Origin: Bog-756 sp963738545
GTDB taxonomy: Bacteria; Actinomycetota; Acidimicrobiia; Acidimicrobiales; RAAP-2
NCBI GenBank assembly: GCA_963738545.1
Contig: CAVTXA010000008.1
Location: 434,001 to 498,000 of the forward strand
Direction: 5' to 3'
DNA length: 64,000 bases
Below are positions 17,876-27,171 of this stretch, piece after piece; the first letter of the stretch is position 1; every line of letters starts with the position of its first letter. Below the pieces are notes generated by a model. The model searched no databases. It was not told where the DNA came from and saw nothing but the letters and a program-made list of their open reading frames with translations. Made by a program: the position numbers and the translations under genes.

Positions 17876-19129
17876 ATGACGCCCACCCCGACATCCGGCC
17901 GCGGCCGCACCCGACGACCGGTGGTCGTCACCTCACTCGGCCTCGTCTCCGTGGCCCTGTCGGGCTGTGGGCTGTTCGCCCAGCCACGGCCGGCTCCGTC
18001 GGGCGGCTCGTCGCTGGCCCCGGCGGGGTCGATGGGCTACGTGGTGTGCTCCAACGCCGTGACTCCGGTGGAGCTGGCCACCCGCACGGCCGAGGCGCCG
18101 ATCACCCTCCCCGTCTCGGGGACCCCCGACCTCGGTGACTTCGCCATCGCCACCTCGCCCGACGGCCGGTGGGCCTACGTGGTGACCGCCGACGGCGCCA
18201 CCTCGTCGGGTGTGCCGGCCACCACCACCCCCCGTGCCACCTCGACACCTCCCACCACCCCTCCCGCCACGGCGGCACCGACGACGACCGCACCGACGGC
18301 TCCCTCGTCGACGATCGGCATCCAGAACGTGGTCATCCCCATCGATCTGGTGACCCAGCGGGCCGGCCGTCCCATCGACATTCCCGGACAGGGCGCCACC
18401 CACGCCATCGTGGTGCTGCCCGGCGGGCACACCGTGCTCGCCGCCAGTGGCAGCACCATCGTCCCGGTGGACGTCGGCAACCGGCAGGTGGGACGGCCCG
18501 TCGACCTCGGAGCCGGACGTACCATCTACGGGTTGGCCCTCAACCCGCTGGCCGCCACCGTCTACGCCCTGGTCCCCGGCGGGGTCGTGCCCGTCGACAC
18601 GACCGGGGACACGGTGGGCGCCGCCGTCCCCACCGGCCTGACCGTCTCGTCGGTCTACTCGCCGCACGGGATCGCTGTGACCGACGATGGCGCCACCGTC
18701 TACGTCGTGGGCCAGGGCCCGCCGGACTTCGGAGGACGCGTTCTCCCCATCGCCACGGCCAGTGGTGCCACCGGGACCGCAGCCAGCTTCGACAACTACG
18801 GCATCGCCGATCCGGCCGCCCTGGCCGTCGAGCCCGACGGCAGCGCCCTGTTCGTGGCGGACTCGGCCAACAACTGGATCAATCCGGTGCCCATCGCTTC
18901 GTTCACCGATCCGCCCCAACCGGTGCGGCTCCCGCCCCAGGCCGCCGGCGAGCCCAGCTCGGGCACCCAGCACCCGACGGATATCGTGCTCGACCCGGCG
19001 GGGACGACCGCCTTCGTGGTGGCGGGCTTCGACTCCGTCCTGCCCTACGACCCCACGTCGCAGACCTTCGGGCGGGCCATCCCCGTGTGCACCGGTGCCT
19101 CCTCCATGGCTGTCGCCCCGGCCCCCTGA
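17876..19129 (+). CDS. Secreted lipoprotein with YncE-like beta-propeller repeats
   Basis: 417 residues. The N-terminus has Arg residues, a hydrophobic stretch and the lipobox LSGC (near residue 30), so it is exported and lipid-anchored. Repeats such as FAIATSPDGRWAYVVTADG, THAIVVLPGGHTVLAASG, IAVTDDGATVYVVGQG and LAVEPDGSALFVADSANN are propeller blades of the YVTN/YncE kind. A Thr/Pro/Ala-rich linker interrupts the first blades (residues ~115-145). The role is unknown, perhaps extracytoplasmic binding. TAGGGT at 17860-17865 lies 10 nt before the ATG. Confidence 0.75.
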   Translation: MTPTPTSGRGRTRRPVVVTSLGLVSVALSGCGLFAQPRPAPSGGSSLAPAGSMGYVVCSNAVTPVELATRTAEAPITLPVSGTPDLGDFAIATSPDGRWAYVVTADGATSSGVPATTTPRATSTPPTTPPATAAPTTTAPTAPSSTIGIQNVVIPIDLVTQRAGRPIDIPGQGATHAIVVLPGGHTVLAASGSTIVPVDVGNRQVGRPVDLGAGRTIYGLALNPLAATVYALVPGGVVPVDTTGDTVGAAVPTGLTVSSVYSPHGIAVTDDGATVYVVGQGPPDFGGRVLPIATASGATGTAASFDNYGIADPAALAVEPDGSALFVADSANNWINPVPIASFTDPPQPVRLPPQAAGEPSSGTQHPTDIVLDPAGTTAFVVAGFDSVLPYDPTSQTFGRAIPVCTGASSMAVAPAP

Positions 19130-19145
19130 GGGCTGCGGTCCGGGC

Positions 19146-20636
19146 TCAGCCGTCGGCCGCCGGGACGTCGATCCCCGAGGCCCGGCAGGCGTCGGCGGCC
19201 TCGGCTGACCGGTAGACGGCCGGAGCCTCGCCCGCGGCCAACAGCAGCTCATCCAGGGCCAGCGGCACGTCGGCGGTGAGGTTCCACAGTCGCGGGATGG
19301 TGTCCGGACTGGCGTGGATGCCCCAGTAGAGGATGCCGCGGTAGCTCATGATCGTGATGTTGACGCCCATGCCGTCCATGACCGGGCCCAGGGGGAACCC
19401 GGCCACGAGCTCGGCTCCGGCCAGGTACAGGGGGAAGTCGGGTCCGGGGACGTTGGAGATGACCAGGTTGGCGATGGGCCGGTGGCGGTCGGCCAGTCGC
19501 ATCCGGGAGTAGAACCGGGCGGCGTTGGCGAAGAAGTTGGGGGTGGCGTGTTCGGCCCAGGTGATCAGCGTGTCCGGACCCAGGGCCTCGTGCTCCTCCT
19601 TGGCCCCGAGGGTCCCGTCGTGGATGGCCCGCAGCCGGTCGATCGGATCGTCCAGCTCCACCGGGAGCTGGACGAACATGGTCGAGACCTGGTTCGAGCC
19701 CCGGGGATCGTCGACGTCGGACCGGACCGAAACCGGCACCACCGCCACCAGGGGCTTGGTCGGGAGCTCGTCGCCCTCTCGGAGGAAGGCCCGCAGGGCA
19801 CCGGTGCACACCGCCAGCACCACGTCGTTCACCGTGGTCCCGGTGGCCTTCTTCAGACGCTTGACGTCCTGCAGGCCGAGGGCGGTCAGGGACACGTTGC
19901 GGCGCCAGGTCAGCGATCCGTTGAACGAGGTCCGGGGGGCCGAGAGGGGTAGCGCCGCCTTGGCCTGGGGGGACCGCCCGTGGGGCTCCTGGCGGACACG
20001 CCGCACGTCCAGGACCCGCTGTGCCGTCCTTACCAGGTCACGGGTCATGTCGATGGGACGGAGCGTCCGGGCCACCAGGGCCTGGCTCATCAGCTCCAGC
20101 CCGGAGGGCACCCGCTGGTCCACCGGCTGCTCGGCGGGGAGGCTCTCGGCCGTGGGCTCGGGGGCCAGGTCGAAGAGGACCGAGAGCAGGGCGGCGCCCG
20201 AGACCCCGTCCACTGTTGAGTGGTGCATCTTGGCCACAAAGCCGATCCGGCCCCCGGCCAGACCCTCGACGACCCACATCTCCCAGAGGGGCCGTGACCG
20301 GTCCAGGGGGCGTCCGGTGATGTCCCCGGCCAGATCGGCGAGTTGGCGCAGGCCGCCGGGACTGGGCACGGCGGCCAGGCGCACGTGGTAGTCGATGTCG
20401 AATTCGGCATCGTCCACCCACACCGGATGGCCGAGCCGGAACGGCACCTCCACCAGCCGTCGACGGAAGACCGGGGCGGCGGGCAGGCGGGCCTCGATGG
20501 ACCGCTTCATCCGGTCGAAGGAGTAGCCCCCGGGCACGGTCGCCGGGTCGAAGACCAGGCACAGGCCCACGTGCATGTGCAGGCTCGGGGTCTCGAGGTA
20601 GAGGAAGCTGGCGTCGAGCCCGCTGAGTCGTTCCAT
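19146..20636 (-). CDS. Wax ester synthase / diacylglycerol acyltransferase (WS/DGAT)
   Basis: 496 residues. The catalytic motif HHxxxDG is present as KMHHSTVDGVSG (near residue 140), with LSGLDASFLYLETPSLHMHVG at the N-terminus and ISNVPGPDFPLYLAGAELV (PLW-type region) toward the C-terminus. It transfers acyl groups from acyl-CoA to diacylglycerol or fatty alcohols to form storage triacylglycerol or wax esters at the membrane. ATG at 20636 has GGAGGGAGGA about 8 nt upstream. It is divergent from the esterase gene, 78 bp apart. Confidence 0.9.
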   Translation of the reverse strand: MERLSGLDASFLYLETPSLHMHVGLCLVFDPATVPGGYSFDRMKRSIEARLPAAPVFRRRLVEVPFRLGHPVWVDDAEFDIDYHVRLAAVPSPGGLRQLADLAGDITGRPLDRSRPLWEMWVVEGLAGGRIGFVAKMHHSTVDGVSGAALLSVLFDLAPEPTAESLPAEQPVDQRVPSGLELMSQALVARTLRPIDMTRDLVRTAQRVLDVRRVRQEPHGRSPQAKAALPLSAPRTSFNGSLTWRRNVSLTALGLQDVKRLKKATGTTVNDVVLAVCTGALRAFLREGDELPTKPLVAVVPVSVRSDVDDPRGSNQVSTMFVQLPVELDDPIDRLRAIHDGTLGAKEEHEALGPDTLITWAEHATPNFFANAARFYSRMRLADRHRPIANLVISNVPGPDFPLYLAGAELVAGFPLGPVMDGMGVNITIMSYRGILYWGIHASPDTIPRLWNLTADVPLALDELLLAAGEAPAVYRSAEAADACRASGIDVPAADG

Positions 20637-20714
20637 GGACGCTGTCCTCCCTCCTTGGTCCGGCGCCCCCACCCGGGCCCGTCGGCCACGTGGCTCCACT
20701 CCGACGACGGGAGC

Positions 20715-21989
20715 GTGTTGTATGGAGGGGTGGCTTGGGTCTTTCTCGCAGTCAGCTTGGTCTTCGCGGTCCTGGCGGTCAACGCCTATTTCCCCGTCCG
20801 CCGTGAACCCTTCGCCGTGGCCAGCTTCGCCCTCGGGTGGATCCCCGGGGAGCTACCCGTGCACATGGTGGCCCTGATGGTGGTGGGGACCGTGGCCTTC
20901 GGCCTCAACGGCTCCCTGTCGGGCTGGCCCGGGTGGGCCGGCCTGGTGGTCGCCGCCGTGACCGCCGGAGCCTACGTCAGGCTGGCCGTCGTGGCCTCCG
21001 GTTCCGCCGCGCTGGTGGACGAGGCGCTGGACCGGGCCACCGGTGGGGCCGTGGAGGTGCTGGCCCGGGATCCCCGACCGGCCTGGAACCACCGCTGGCG
21101 GCTGGTCATCGCCGTACCGTTGCGCTTCCGGTCCATCCGGAGGGCCAGGAACATCGACTACTGGGGCGACGGGAACTACCGTCACAAACTCGACGTCCTG
21201 ACCCGGCGGGGCGTGCCCCCGGTCGATGCCCCGGTGCTGGTGTACATCCACGGCGGGGCCTGGGTGATCGGGGACAAGCGCGAGCAGGGCATCCCCATGA
21301 TGCACGAGCTGGTTCAGCGGGGATGGGTGTGCGTGGCCGTCAACTACCGGCTCAGCCCCCGGGCCACGTGGCCGGCCCACATCGTGGACTGCAAGCGTGC
21401 CGTGGCCTGGGTCCGCCAGCACATCGCCGAGTACGGAGGCGACCCCGAGTTCATCGCCGTGTCCGGAGGCTCGGCGGGGGGCCACCTCTCGGCGCTCCTG
21501 GCCCTCACCCCCCACGAGTCCGAATGGCAGCCGGGGTTCGAGGACCTCGACGCCTCGGTGGACGCCTGCCTCCCCTTCTATGGTGTCTACGACATGACCG
21601 GGGACCCGGAGCGGTCCGGCCGCTACGGGGGCGGGACCCTCGACCTGCTCGAGCGCAGGGTCATGAAGGCCTCGGCGGCGGACAACCCCCGGCTCTTCGA
21701 GGAGGCGTCACCGGACCACCGGGTCACGGTGGACGCTCCCCCCATGATGGTGTTCCACGGTGTCAACGACACCCTGGTGCCCGTGGCCGTGGCCCGGCAC
21801 TTCGTGGCCCAGCTGCGGCTGCACTCCCAGGCGCCGGTGGCCGCCGTCGAGCTGCCGCGGGCCCAACACGCCTTCGACGTCCTGGCCTCGATCCGGTGCC
21901 GCCACACCACCATGGGGGCGGTCCGGTTCCTCGAAGCCATGCGGGTCCGGGCCGACCGCCGGGCGACGGCTACCGGCCCCGAGGCCTGA
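20715..21989 (+). CDS. Membrane-anchored esterase/lipase, hormone-sensitive-lipase-like alpha/beta hydrolase
   Basis: About 424 residues. The N-terminal ~110 residues contain three hydrophobic helices (AWVFLAVSLVFAVLAVNAY, VHMVALMVVGTVAFG, WAGLVVAAVTAGAYV). The hydrolase domain has the oxyanion-hole motif YIHGGAW, the nucleophile elbow VSGGSAGGH, the acid in GVNDTLVP and the His in AQHAFD. This fits actinobacterial LipQ-like esterases. GTG 20715 is used as start, with TTG 20718 or GTG 20730 equally possible. Its location beside WS/DGAT suggests a function in neutral-lipid turnover, which is inference. Confidence 0.8.
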   Translation: MLYGGVAWVFLAVSLVFAVLAVNAYFPVRREPFAVASFALGWIPGELPVHMVALMVVGTVAFGLNGSLSGWPGWAGLVVAAVTAGAYVRLAVVASGSAALVDEALDRATGGAVEVLARDPRPAWNHRWRLVIAVPLRFRSIRRARNIDYWGDGNYRHKLDVLTRRGVPPVDAPVLVYIHGGAWVIGDKREQGIPMMHELVQRGWVCVAVNYRLSPRATWPAHIVDCKRAVAWVRQHIAEYGGDPEFIAVSGGSAGGHLSALLALTPHESEWQPGFEDLDASVDACLPFYGVYDMTGDPERSGRYGGGTLDLLERRVMKASAADNPRLFEEASPDHRVTVDAPPMMVFHGVNDTLVPVAVARHFVAQLRLHSQAPVAAVELPRAQHAFDVLASIRCRHTTMGAVRFLEAMRVRADRRATATGPEA

Positions 21990-22040
21990 TCGAAACCCGT
22001 CCCCACCTGGGCTGCTGGACACCCCGTCGAGTTTCTGACG

Positions 22041-22046
22041 TAGAGT
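22041..22046 (+). promoter_or_regulatory. Candidate -10 box of the ABC transporter operon
   Basis: TAGAGT follows the end of the esterase gene and lies about 80 nt upstream of the likely start of the substrate-binding protein. No clear -35 was found. Confidence 0.35.
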
Positions 22047-22128
22047 CACATGTTCATGGCCGTCAGGCCCGACGGGCGGGCACTCGGGCCAGATGGGCAG
22101 TGCAAGGTCGATCGAGCAAGGGGGAACC

Positions 22129-23445
22129 TTGGGTTCAACAACGTGGAGGGCGCGCCTCGGCGCCGTGGGACTGGTCGCCGTGGTGGCCGTCACCGCTGTG
22201 GCCTGTGGCTCGACCAAGTCGTCCTCCACCACCACCACCTCCGGCTCCGGCTCGGGCTCGGGGAACGCATCGATCCCCTCCAGCGCCTTCAGCGACCACA
22301 CCGGGATCACCGCCACGTCCGTGCGGGTGGCCAACGTGTCGACGCTGGCCATCGGGGGACTGTTCAAGGGCGCCCTGGTGGGGACCGAGGCCTACGCCGA
22401 CTACGTCAACGCCACGGGTGGGGTCAACGGTCGCAAGATCACCGTCGACTCGGCCGACGACGGGTTCAGCGGCGCCGGCAACAAACAGGCCACGCAGAAT
22501 GCGCTGACCAACGACTTCTCCCTGGTGGGCGGGTTTTCCCTCCAGGACAACTTCGGGGGTCAACTGCTGGCGGCCAACCCGGGGATGCCCAACGTGTCCG
22601 TGGTTCTCGACCCGGCGACCAACCAGTTGCCCAACGTGTTCAGCGCCGTGCCCCTCAACGGCGGCTGGGAGGAGGGCCCCCTCCAGTACTACAAGACCAA
22701 GTTCCCGAAGGCCATCGACGCCGTCGGCACCGTGGTGTCCGACCAGGCCTCGGCCCAGCGGGACTGGGTGGGCCAGAAGTACGCCATGGAGCAGGTGGGC
22801 TACAAGATCATCTACGACCCCAGCGTGCCGGTGACCCAGACCGACTACACCCAGAACGTCATCGCCATGAAGAACGCCGGCGTCAAGATCCTCTTCCTCT
22901 CCCAGCTACCCCAGAACTACGCCTCGGCCATGCTGAAGGATCTCCAGCAGCAGAACTTCCACCCCCAGGTCATCCTGGGCTCGGCCAACTACAGCAACGA
23001 GCTCGTCTCGGCCTCGGGCGGGCCGTCGGCGGTGGACGGGGCGCTGTTCGACCAGAACACATCGCTGTTCCTGGGCCAGGACGCCGGCCAGATCCCCGCC
23101 GTGGGCCTCTTCAACAAGTGGGTGCAAAAGGCCTCCCCCGGGTTCAAAGCCGATCTGTTCACCCTGTACGGGTGGCTCTCGGCCGAACTGTTCTCCCAGG
23201 CCCTGAAGAATGCCGGGGCCAACCCCAGCCGGGGCTCGTTGCTCCAGGCGCTCTCGAAGATCACCTCGTTCAGCGGCGACAACATCATCGCCCCCAACAA
23301 TCCGGCGGCCAAGACGGTGGGGAACTGCTATCTGCTCGGCCAGGTGGCCAACGGGCAGTACCAGCGCCTGGACGACCCGTCCATCAACAGCAGCACGAAC
23401 GGGTACCGATGCGACTACAAGTACATCACGCCGCCGGCGTCCTGA
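22129..23445 (+). CDS. Branched-chain amino-acid-type ABC transporter substrate-binding lipoprotein
   Basis: About 438 residues. A lipoprotein leader (hydrophobic GAVGLVAVVAVTAVAC with lipobox AVAC) is followed by a Ser/Thr/Gly linker and a Peripla_BP_6 domain: VANVSTLAIGGLFKGALVGTEAYADYVNATGGVNGRK. TTG 22129 is preferred because AAGGGGG lies 5 nt upstream; ATG 22093 is the alternative. It heads a four-gene unit with the permease and both ATPases. LivJ/LivK relatives bind amino acids, but also amides, urea or aromatic compounds, so the ligand is open. Confidence 0.85.
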   Translation: MGSTTWRARLGAVGLVAVVAVTAVACGSTKSSSTTTTSGSGSGSGNASIPSSAFSDHTGITATSVRVANVSTLAIGGLFKGALVGTEAYADYVNATGGVNGRKITVDSADDGFSGAGNKQATQNALTNDFSLVGGFSLQDNFGGQLLAANPGMPNVSVVLDPATNQLPNVFSAVPLNGGWEEGPLQYYKTKFPKAIDAVGTVVSDQASAQRDWVGQKYAMEQVGYKIIYDPSVPVTQTDYTQNVIAMKNAGVKILFLSQLPQNYASAMLKDLQQQNFHPQVILGSANYSNELVSASGGPSAVDGALFDQNTSLFLGQDAGQIPAVGLFNKWVQKASPGFKADLFTLYGWLSAELFSQALKNAGANPSRGSLLQALSKITSFSGDNIIAPNNPAAKTVGNCYLLGQVANGQYQRLDDPSINSSTNGYRCDYKYITPPAS

Positions 23446-23504
23446 GCGGCCTGGGCCCGATCCGGAGGGTATGACCTGATGCGACGGGCGACGAAGGTGG
23501 TGCG

Positions 23505-25445
23505 GTGAGCGACTTCCTGCAGTACACCGTGTTCGGGGTCATGCTCGGCGCCGGCTACGCCATCGCCGCCACCGGGTTGGTGGTGACCTACACCACCTCG
23601 GGGGTGTTCAACTTCGCCCAGGGAGCGGTGGGCATGGTGGCGGCCTTCTGCTACTGGGAGCTGGTCTCGGCCCACAACGTGCCGGTGCTGGTGTCCCTCC
23701 TGATCATCCTGGTCATCGGCGCCTCGATCGCCGGGGCGCTGGTGGAGCGGGTGCTGATGCGCCGCCTGCACGGCGCCTCGTCGGAGCGACCGGTCATGGT
23801 GACGCTCGGCCTGATGGTCATCCTGACCGGGGCGGCCACCCTCATCTGGAGCCCGACCACCGAGCGCCAGGTGAACAACATGGTCTCCGGCCAGTTCCGG
23901 CTGGTCGGGATCAACATCCAGTACCAGGAGGTGCTGATCATCGGCGTGGCGCTGGCCGTGGCCATCGCCCTGCGCGCCCTGTTCTACTCCACCCGCACCG
24001 GCTTCGCCCTGCGGGCGGTGGTCGACGACCCGGAGCTCCTGGCCATGTCGGGGGTATCGCCCAACCGGATGAGCCAGTACGGGTGGATCCTCGGGTTCAT
24101 GATGGCGGCCCTGGCCGGCGTGCTGCTCGCCCCCACCCAGACCACCGGCATCAGCATCGAGGCCATGACCCTCTTGGTGGTCAACGGCTACGCCGCCGCC
24201 ATCGTGGGGCGGCTCAAGAACATCCCGGTCACCTTCGCCGCCGCCATCGGCATCGGCCTGGCCGAGAACTACGTCATCAACTACATCCTGCCCCACGTCC
24301 CCCAGAACCTGGTGCCGGACATCACCTATGCCCTGCCCATGGCCTTCTTGTTCATCGCTCTGGTCACCCTGCCCTCGGTGCGCCTCCGGGCCGTGGGTCG
24401 GCTGACCACCATGCGGGCGCCGCGGGTGGCCGGGGGCAGGGAGTCGCTGGTGGCCGGGGCGGTCTTCTTCGTGCTGGCCATCGTGGCCGCCCTCGTCTTC
24501 GCCAACACCGAGATCAAGGGGACCACCCTGTTGACGCTGGGGGGCATGGTCATGACCCTCGGGATCGTCGGGCTGTCCCTCGTGCTGCTCACCGGTTACT
24601 CGGGCCAGGTCTCCTTGTGCCAGTTCTCGTTCATGGGCATCGGGGCGTTCGTCATGGGCAAGATCGCCGGCGGGGGATCCGTCCTCGGCCTCCTGGCCGC
24701 CACGGGCGTGTGTGCCGGCCTCGGAGCGCTGATCGCCCTCCCCACCATCCGCCTGCGCGACCTGTACCTGGCCCTGGCCACCTTCGCCTTCGCCGACGCC
24801 GTGGCCACCGGGTTCTTCCCCGACAGCCACATCTACGGGAGCGGGGGGGTGTCCATCGGCCGGATCGTGGTCCCCGGTGTGAACTTCGGGAGCGACGGTG
24901 CCGAGTTCCTGTTGGTCTCGGCCTTCTTCGTCCTGGCCGCCCTGTTGGTCCTGGCCATCCGGCGTAGCCTGTTCGGCCGGCGCCTCGTCGCCCTCAACGA
25001 CTCGCCGGCGGCCTACGCCACCGTGGGCCTCAACATCGGGTTCACCAAGGTGGCCGTGTTCGCCATCGCCGCCGCCATGGCCGGACTGGCCGGCGCGCTC
25101 TACGGCACCGTGCAGGGCGTGGTGGGCACCACCGACTTCGACGTCTTCCCCGGCATCATCTTCGTCCTGTTCGTGACCATCTGGAGCATCCGCAGTGTGT
25201 CGGGGGCTTTCCTCGCTGCGCTCACCTACGTGGTGCTCAACCAGCTGTGGCCCAACGGTGTCGGACTGTTCGCCGGGGTGGGGATCATCCTGATCGGCCG
25301 GGCCGCCGGCGGCCTGCTCGGCCTGGAGTTCCTCCAGTTCCGCCTGCCCTGGGTGCGCCGTGCGGAGGCCACCAGCCGTCCGGTGTCCGGCGACCCGGTG
25401 GGAGCTGGTCCGGCCATGGGGAGGGAGACCCGTGCCGCCGGGTGA
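23505..25445 (+). CDS. Fused LivH-LivM branched-chain amino-acid-type ABC permease
   Basis: 646 residues, double the usual permease length. Residues ~1-290 are LivH-like (FNFAQGAVGMV, ALRAVVDDPELLAMSGVSPNRM); residues ~310-620 are LivM-like (LLTGYSGQVSLCQFSFMGIGAFVMGK, LIALPTIRLRDLYLALATFAFADAV, RRLVALNDSPAAYATVGLN). Together they would give the whole membrane channel in one chain, with both EAA-like coupling loops. GTG start. The 3' end overlaps the LivG gene by 14 nt. Confidence 0.9.
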   Translation: MSDFLQYTVFGVMLGAGYAIAATGLVVTYTTSGVFNFAQGAVGMVAAFCYWELVSAHNVPVLVSLLIILVIGASIAGALVERVLMRRLHGASSERPVMVTLGLMVILTGAATLIWSPTTERQVNNMVSGQFRLVGINIQYQEVLIIGVALAVAIALRALFYSTRTGFALRAVVDDPELLAMSGVSPNRMSQYGWILGFMMAALAGVLLAPTQTTGISIEAMTLLVVNGYAAAIVGRLKNIPVTFAAAIGIGLAENYVINYILPHVPQNLVPDITYALPMAFLFIALVTLPSVRLRAVGRLTTMRAPRVAGGRESLVAGAVFFVLAIVAALVFANTEIKGTTLLTLGGMVMTLGIVGLSLVLLTGYSGQVSLCQFSFMGIGAFVMGKIAGGGSVLGLLAATGVCAGLGALIALPTIRLRDLYLALATFAFADAVATGFFPDSHIYGSGGVSIGRIVVPGVNFGSDGAEFLLVSAFFVLAALLVLAIRRSLFGRRLVALNDSPAAYATVGLNIGFTKVAVFAIAAAMAGLAGALYGTVQGVVGTTDFDVFPGIIFVLFVTIWSIRSVSGAFLAALTYVVLNQLWPNGVGLFAGVGIILIGRAAGGLLGLEFLQFRLPWVRRAEATSRPVSGDPVGAGPAMGRETRAAG

Positions 25446-26376
25446 GCCGACCGGCGGCGCCAACGCCGCCCTCACGGTCTCGGAGGTGGCGGTCCGCTTC
25501 GGCGGCGTGTCGGCCCTCAACGACGTCACCCTGACCGTGGAGCCGGGCACCGTGACCGGGCTCATCGGGCCCAACGGGGCGGGCAAGACCACGCTGTTCA
25601 ACGTGATCAGCGGGCTGCAGGTTCCCGACCGCGGCTCGGTGCACCTCTTCGACGCCGACGTGACGTCCATGAAGCCCCACCGCCGTGCCCGCCTGGGTCT
25701 GGCCCGCACCTTCCAGCGTCTCGAGATCTTCGGCACCCTGTCGGCCAGCGAGAACGTCCAGGTGGGCCTGGAGTCCTCCATCAAGTGGTGGGAGTGGCCA
25801 CGGCTGCGGCGGGCCCTGCCGCGGAAGCGGCGCGGCGGCACCGACCCCGGCGGGGTCGACGGATCCACGGGTGCCGGGACCGACGGTCCGACCCGTGCGT
25901 CCACGGCCGCCACCTGTGAGCGGCTCCTCGACGGGGTCGGCCTGGCCGGGCTCGGTGACGAGCAGTCCGCCACCATGTCCACCGGGCTGGCCCGGATGGT
26001 GGAGTTGGCCCGCGCCCTGGCCATCGGGCCGAAGCTCCTGCTCCTCGACGAGCCCGGCTCCGGGCTGGACGAGACGGAGTCCAAGGCCCTCGGCGACCTG
26101 CTGAGCGCCCTGGCCGCCGACGGCATGGCCGTCCTGCTGGTGGAGCACGACATGGAGCTGGTCATGCGCATCTGCGACCAGATCTACGTGCTCGACTTCG
26201 GGGACATCATCGCCGCCGGCACACCCGAGGTCATCCGCACCGACCCGATGGTCCAAGCCGCCTACCTGGGCGAGGCCAGTCCCGAAGCGGCCACCGTCCT
26301 CCCGCCGACCGTGGGCCCCGCGTCCCCGGACGGCCCCGACCCCGCGGCCGTCGCCGACCAGGGACCGGAGCGATGA
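25432..26376 (+). CDS. LivG-type ABC transporter ATP-binding protein
   Basis: 314 residues. Walker A GPNGAGKTT, Walker B LLLLDEPGSGLD and the switch His region LLVEHDMELVM are intact. The ABC signature is unusual: MSTGLARMVELARAL in place of the LSYGQ/LSGGQ form. A polar insertion of about 40 residues (RKRRGGTDPGGVDG and onward) precedes it, in the helical domain. GTG 25432 has GGGAGGGAGA just upstream and overlaps the permease end. Confidence 0.86.
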   Translation: MPPGEPTGGANAALTVSEVAVRFGGVSALNDVTLTVEPGTVTGLIGPNGAGKTTLFNVISGLQVPDRGSVHLFDADVTSMKPHRRARLGLARTFQRLEIFGTLSASENVQVGLESSIKWWEWPRLRRALPRKRRGGTDPGGVDGSTGAGTDGPTRASTAATCERLLDGVGLAGLGDEQSATMSTGLARMVELARALAIGPKLLLLDEPGSGLDETESKALGDLLSALAADGMAVLLVEHDMELVMRICDQIYVLDFGDIIAAGTPEVIRTDPMVQAAYLGEASPEAATVLPPTVGPASPDGPDPAAVADQGPER

Positions 26377-27125
26377 CCGACGTGGTCCACGAGGTGTTCG
26401 GGGAGGATGCCGAGGGCCCCCACCAACTCCCGCCGGGCATCGTGGTCGATGAGGTCCGGGCCGCCTACGGCCGCATCGAGGTGCTCCACGGCGTCAACCT
26501 GGTCGTGCCCCCCGGCAGTGTCTTCGCCCTGCTCGGACCCAACGGGGCCGGAAAGTCCACGCTGCTCAAGGTGATCAACGGACGCATGCGTCCCACATCC
26601 GGCGAGGTGCTGGTCGGTGACGTGCCGGTCGGGAAGACCCCCCCGGAGAAGCTGGTCCACAGCGGGCTGTGCGCCATTCCCGAGGGACGGGGCATCTTCC
26701 CCAATCTGACCGTGCGCGAGAACCTGCGGATCTGGACCTACCGGGGCGGGATCACGGCCAAGGACGTGGAGGAGCAGACCTACGCCACGTTCCCCCGCCT
26801 GCGGGAGCGCCGCAAGCAGGTGGCTGGGACCCTGTCGGGCGGCGAGCAGCAGATGCTGGCCATCTCCCGGGCCCTGGTCACCGGGCCCAAGGTCCTGCTG
26901 CTCGACGAGCTCTCGATGGGGCTGGCGCCACTCATCGTCGGCGAGCTCTACGAACTGGTCGCCACCCTGGCCTCCCGCGGTATGACCATCCTGCTCGTCG
27001 AGCAGTTCGTGACCACCGCCCTGTCCGTGGCCACACGTGCCGCCATCATGGTGCACGGCCGCATCGAGCAGGAGGGGACCCCGCGGGAGATGGCCGACGC
27101 CGCCCTGAGCGTGTACCTGGCCTAG
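26373..27125 (+). CDS. LivF-type ABC transporter ATP-binding protein
   Basis: 250 residues. Walker A GPNGAGKST, signature LSGGEQQMLAISRAL, Walker B VLLLDELSMGLAP and the LLVEQF switch region are all canonical for LivF. It begins with a 4-nt ATGA overlap of the LivG stop. With LivG it forms the heterodimeric motor of the importer; here LivF carries the normal signature opposite the altered LivG one. Confidence 0.9.
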   Translation: MTDVVHEVFGEDAEGPHQLPPGIVVDEVRAAYGRIEVLHGVNLVVPPGSVFALLGPNGAGKSTLLKVINGRMRPTSGEVLVGDVPVGKTPPEKLVHSGLCAIPEGRGIFPNLTVRENLRIWTYRGGITAKDVEEQTYATFPRLRERRKQVAGTLSGGEQQMLAISRALVTGPKVLLLDELSMGLAPLIVGELYELVATLASRGMTILLVEQFVTTALSVATRAAIMVHGRIEQEGTPREMADAALSVYLA

Positions 27126-27136
27126 GAGACGGTTTA

Positions 27137-27154
27137 CCCGGCCGGTTCGCCGGG
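27137..27154. terminator. Short hairpin between convergent livF and valS
   Basis: CCCGGC and GCCGGG pair around a 6-nt loop in the 46-bp gap between two convergent genes, and a second palindrome (GTGACCGG-C-CCGGTCAC, 27159-27175) covers the valS stop. Either could stop transcription from both sides. No T-run is present. Confidence 0.35.
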
Positions 27155-27171
27155 GTGGGTGACCGGCCCGG

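Noticed and set aside
22050..23474. Plus-strand open frame overlapping the substrate-binding protein in another frame
   Set aside because: Arg/Gly/Pro-rich shadow translation; the 22129-23445 frame has a lipoprotein leader and a known domain.
23415..26171. Very long open frame (about 900 codons) on the minus strand opposite the permease and LivG genes
   Set aside because: It is a mirror of biased GC3 codons; the composition is Gly/His/Asp/Val-rich with no domains, and the plus strand holds clear transporter genes.
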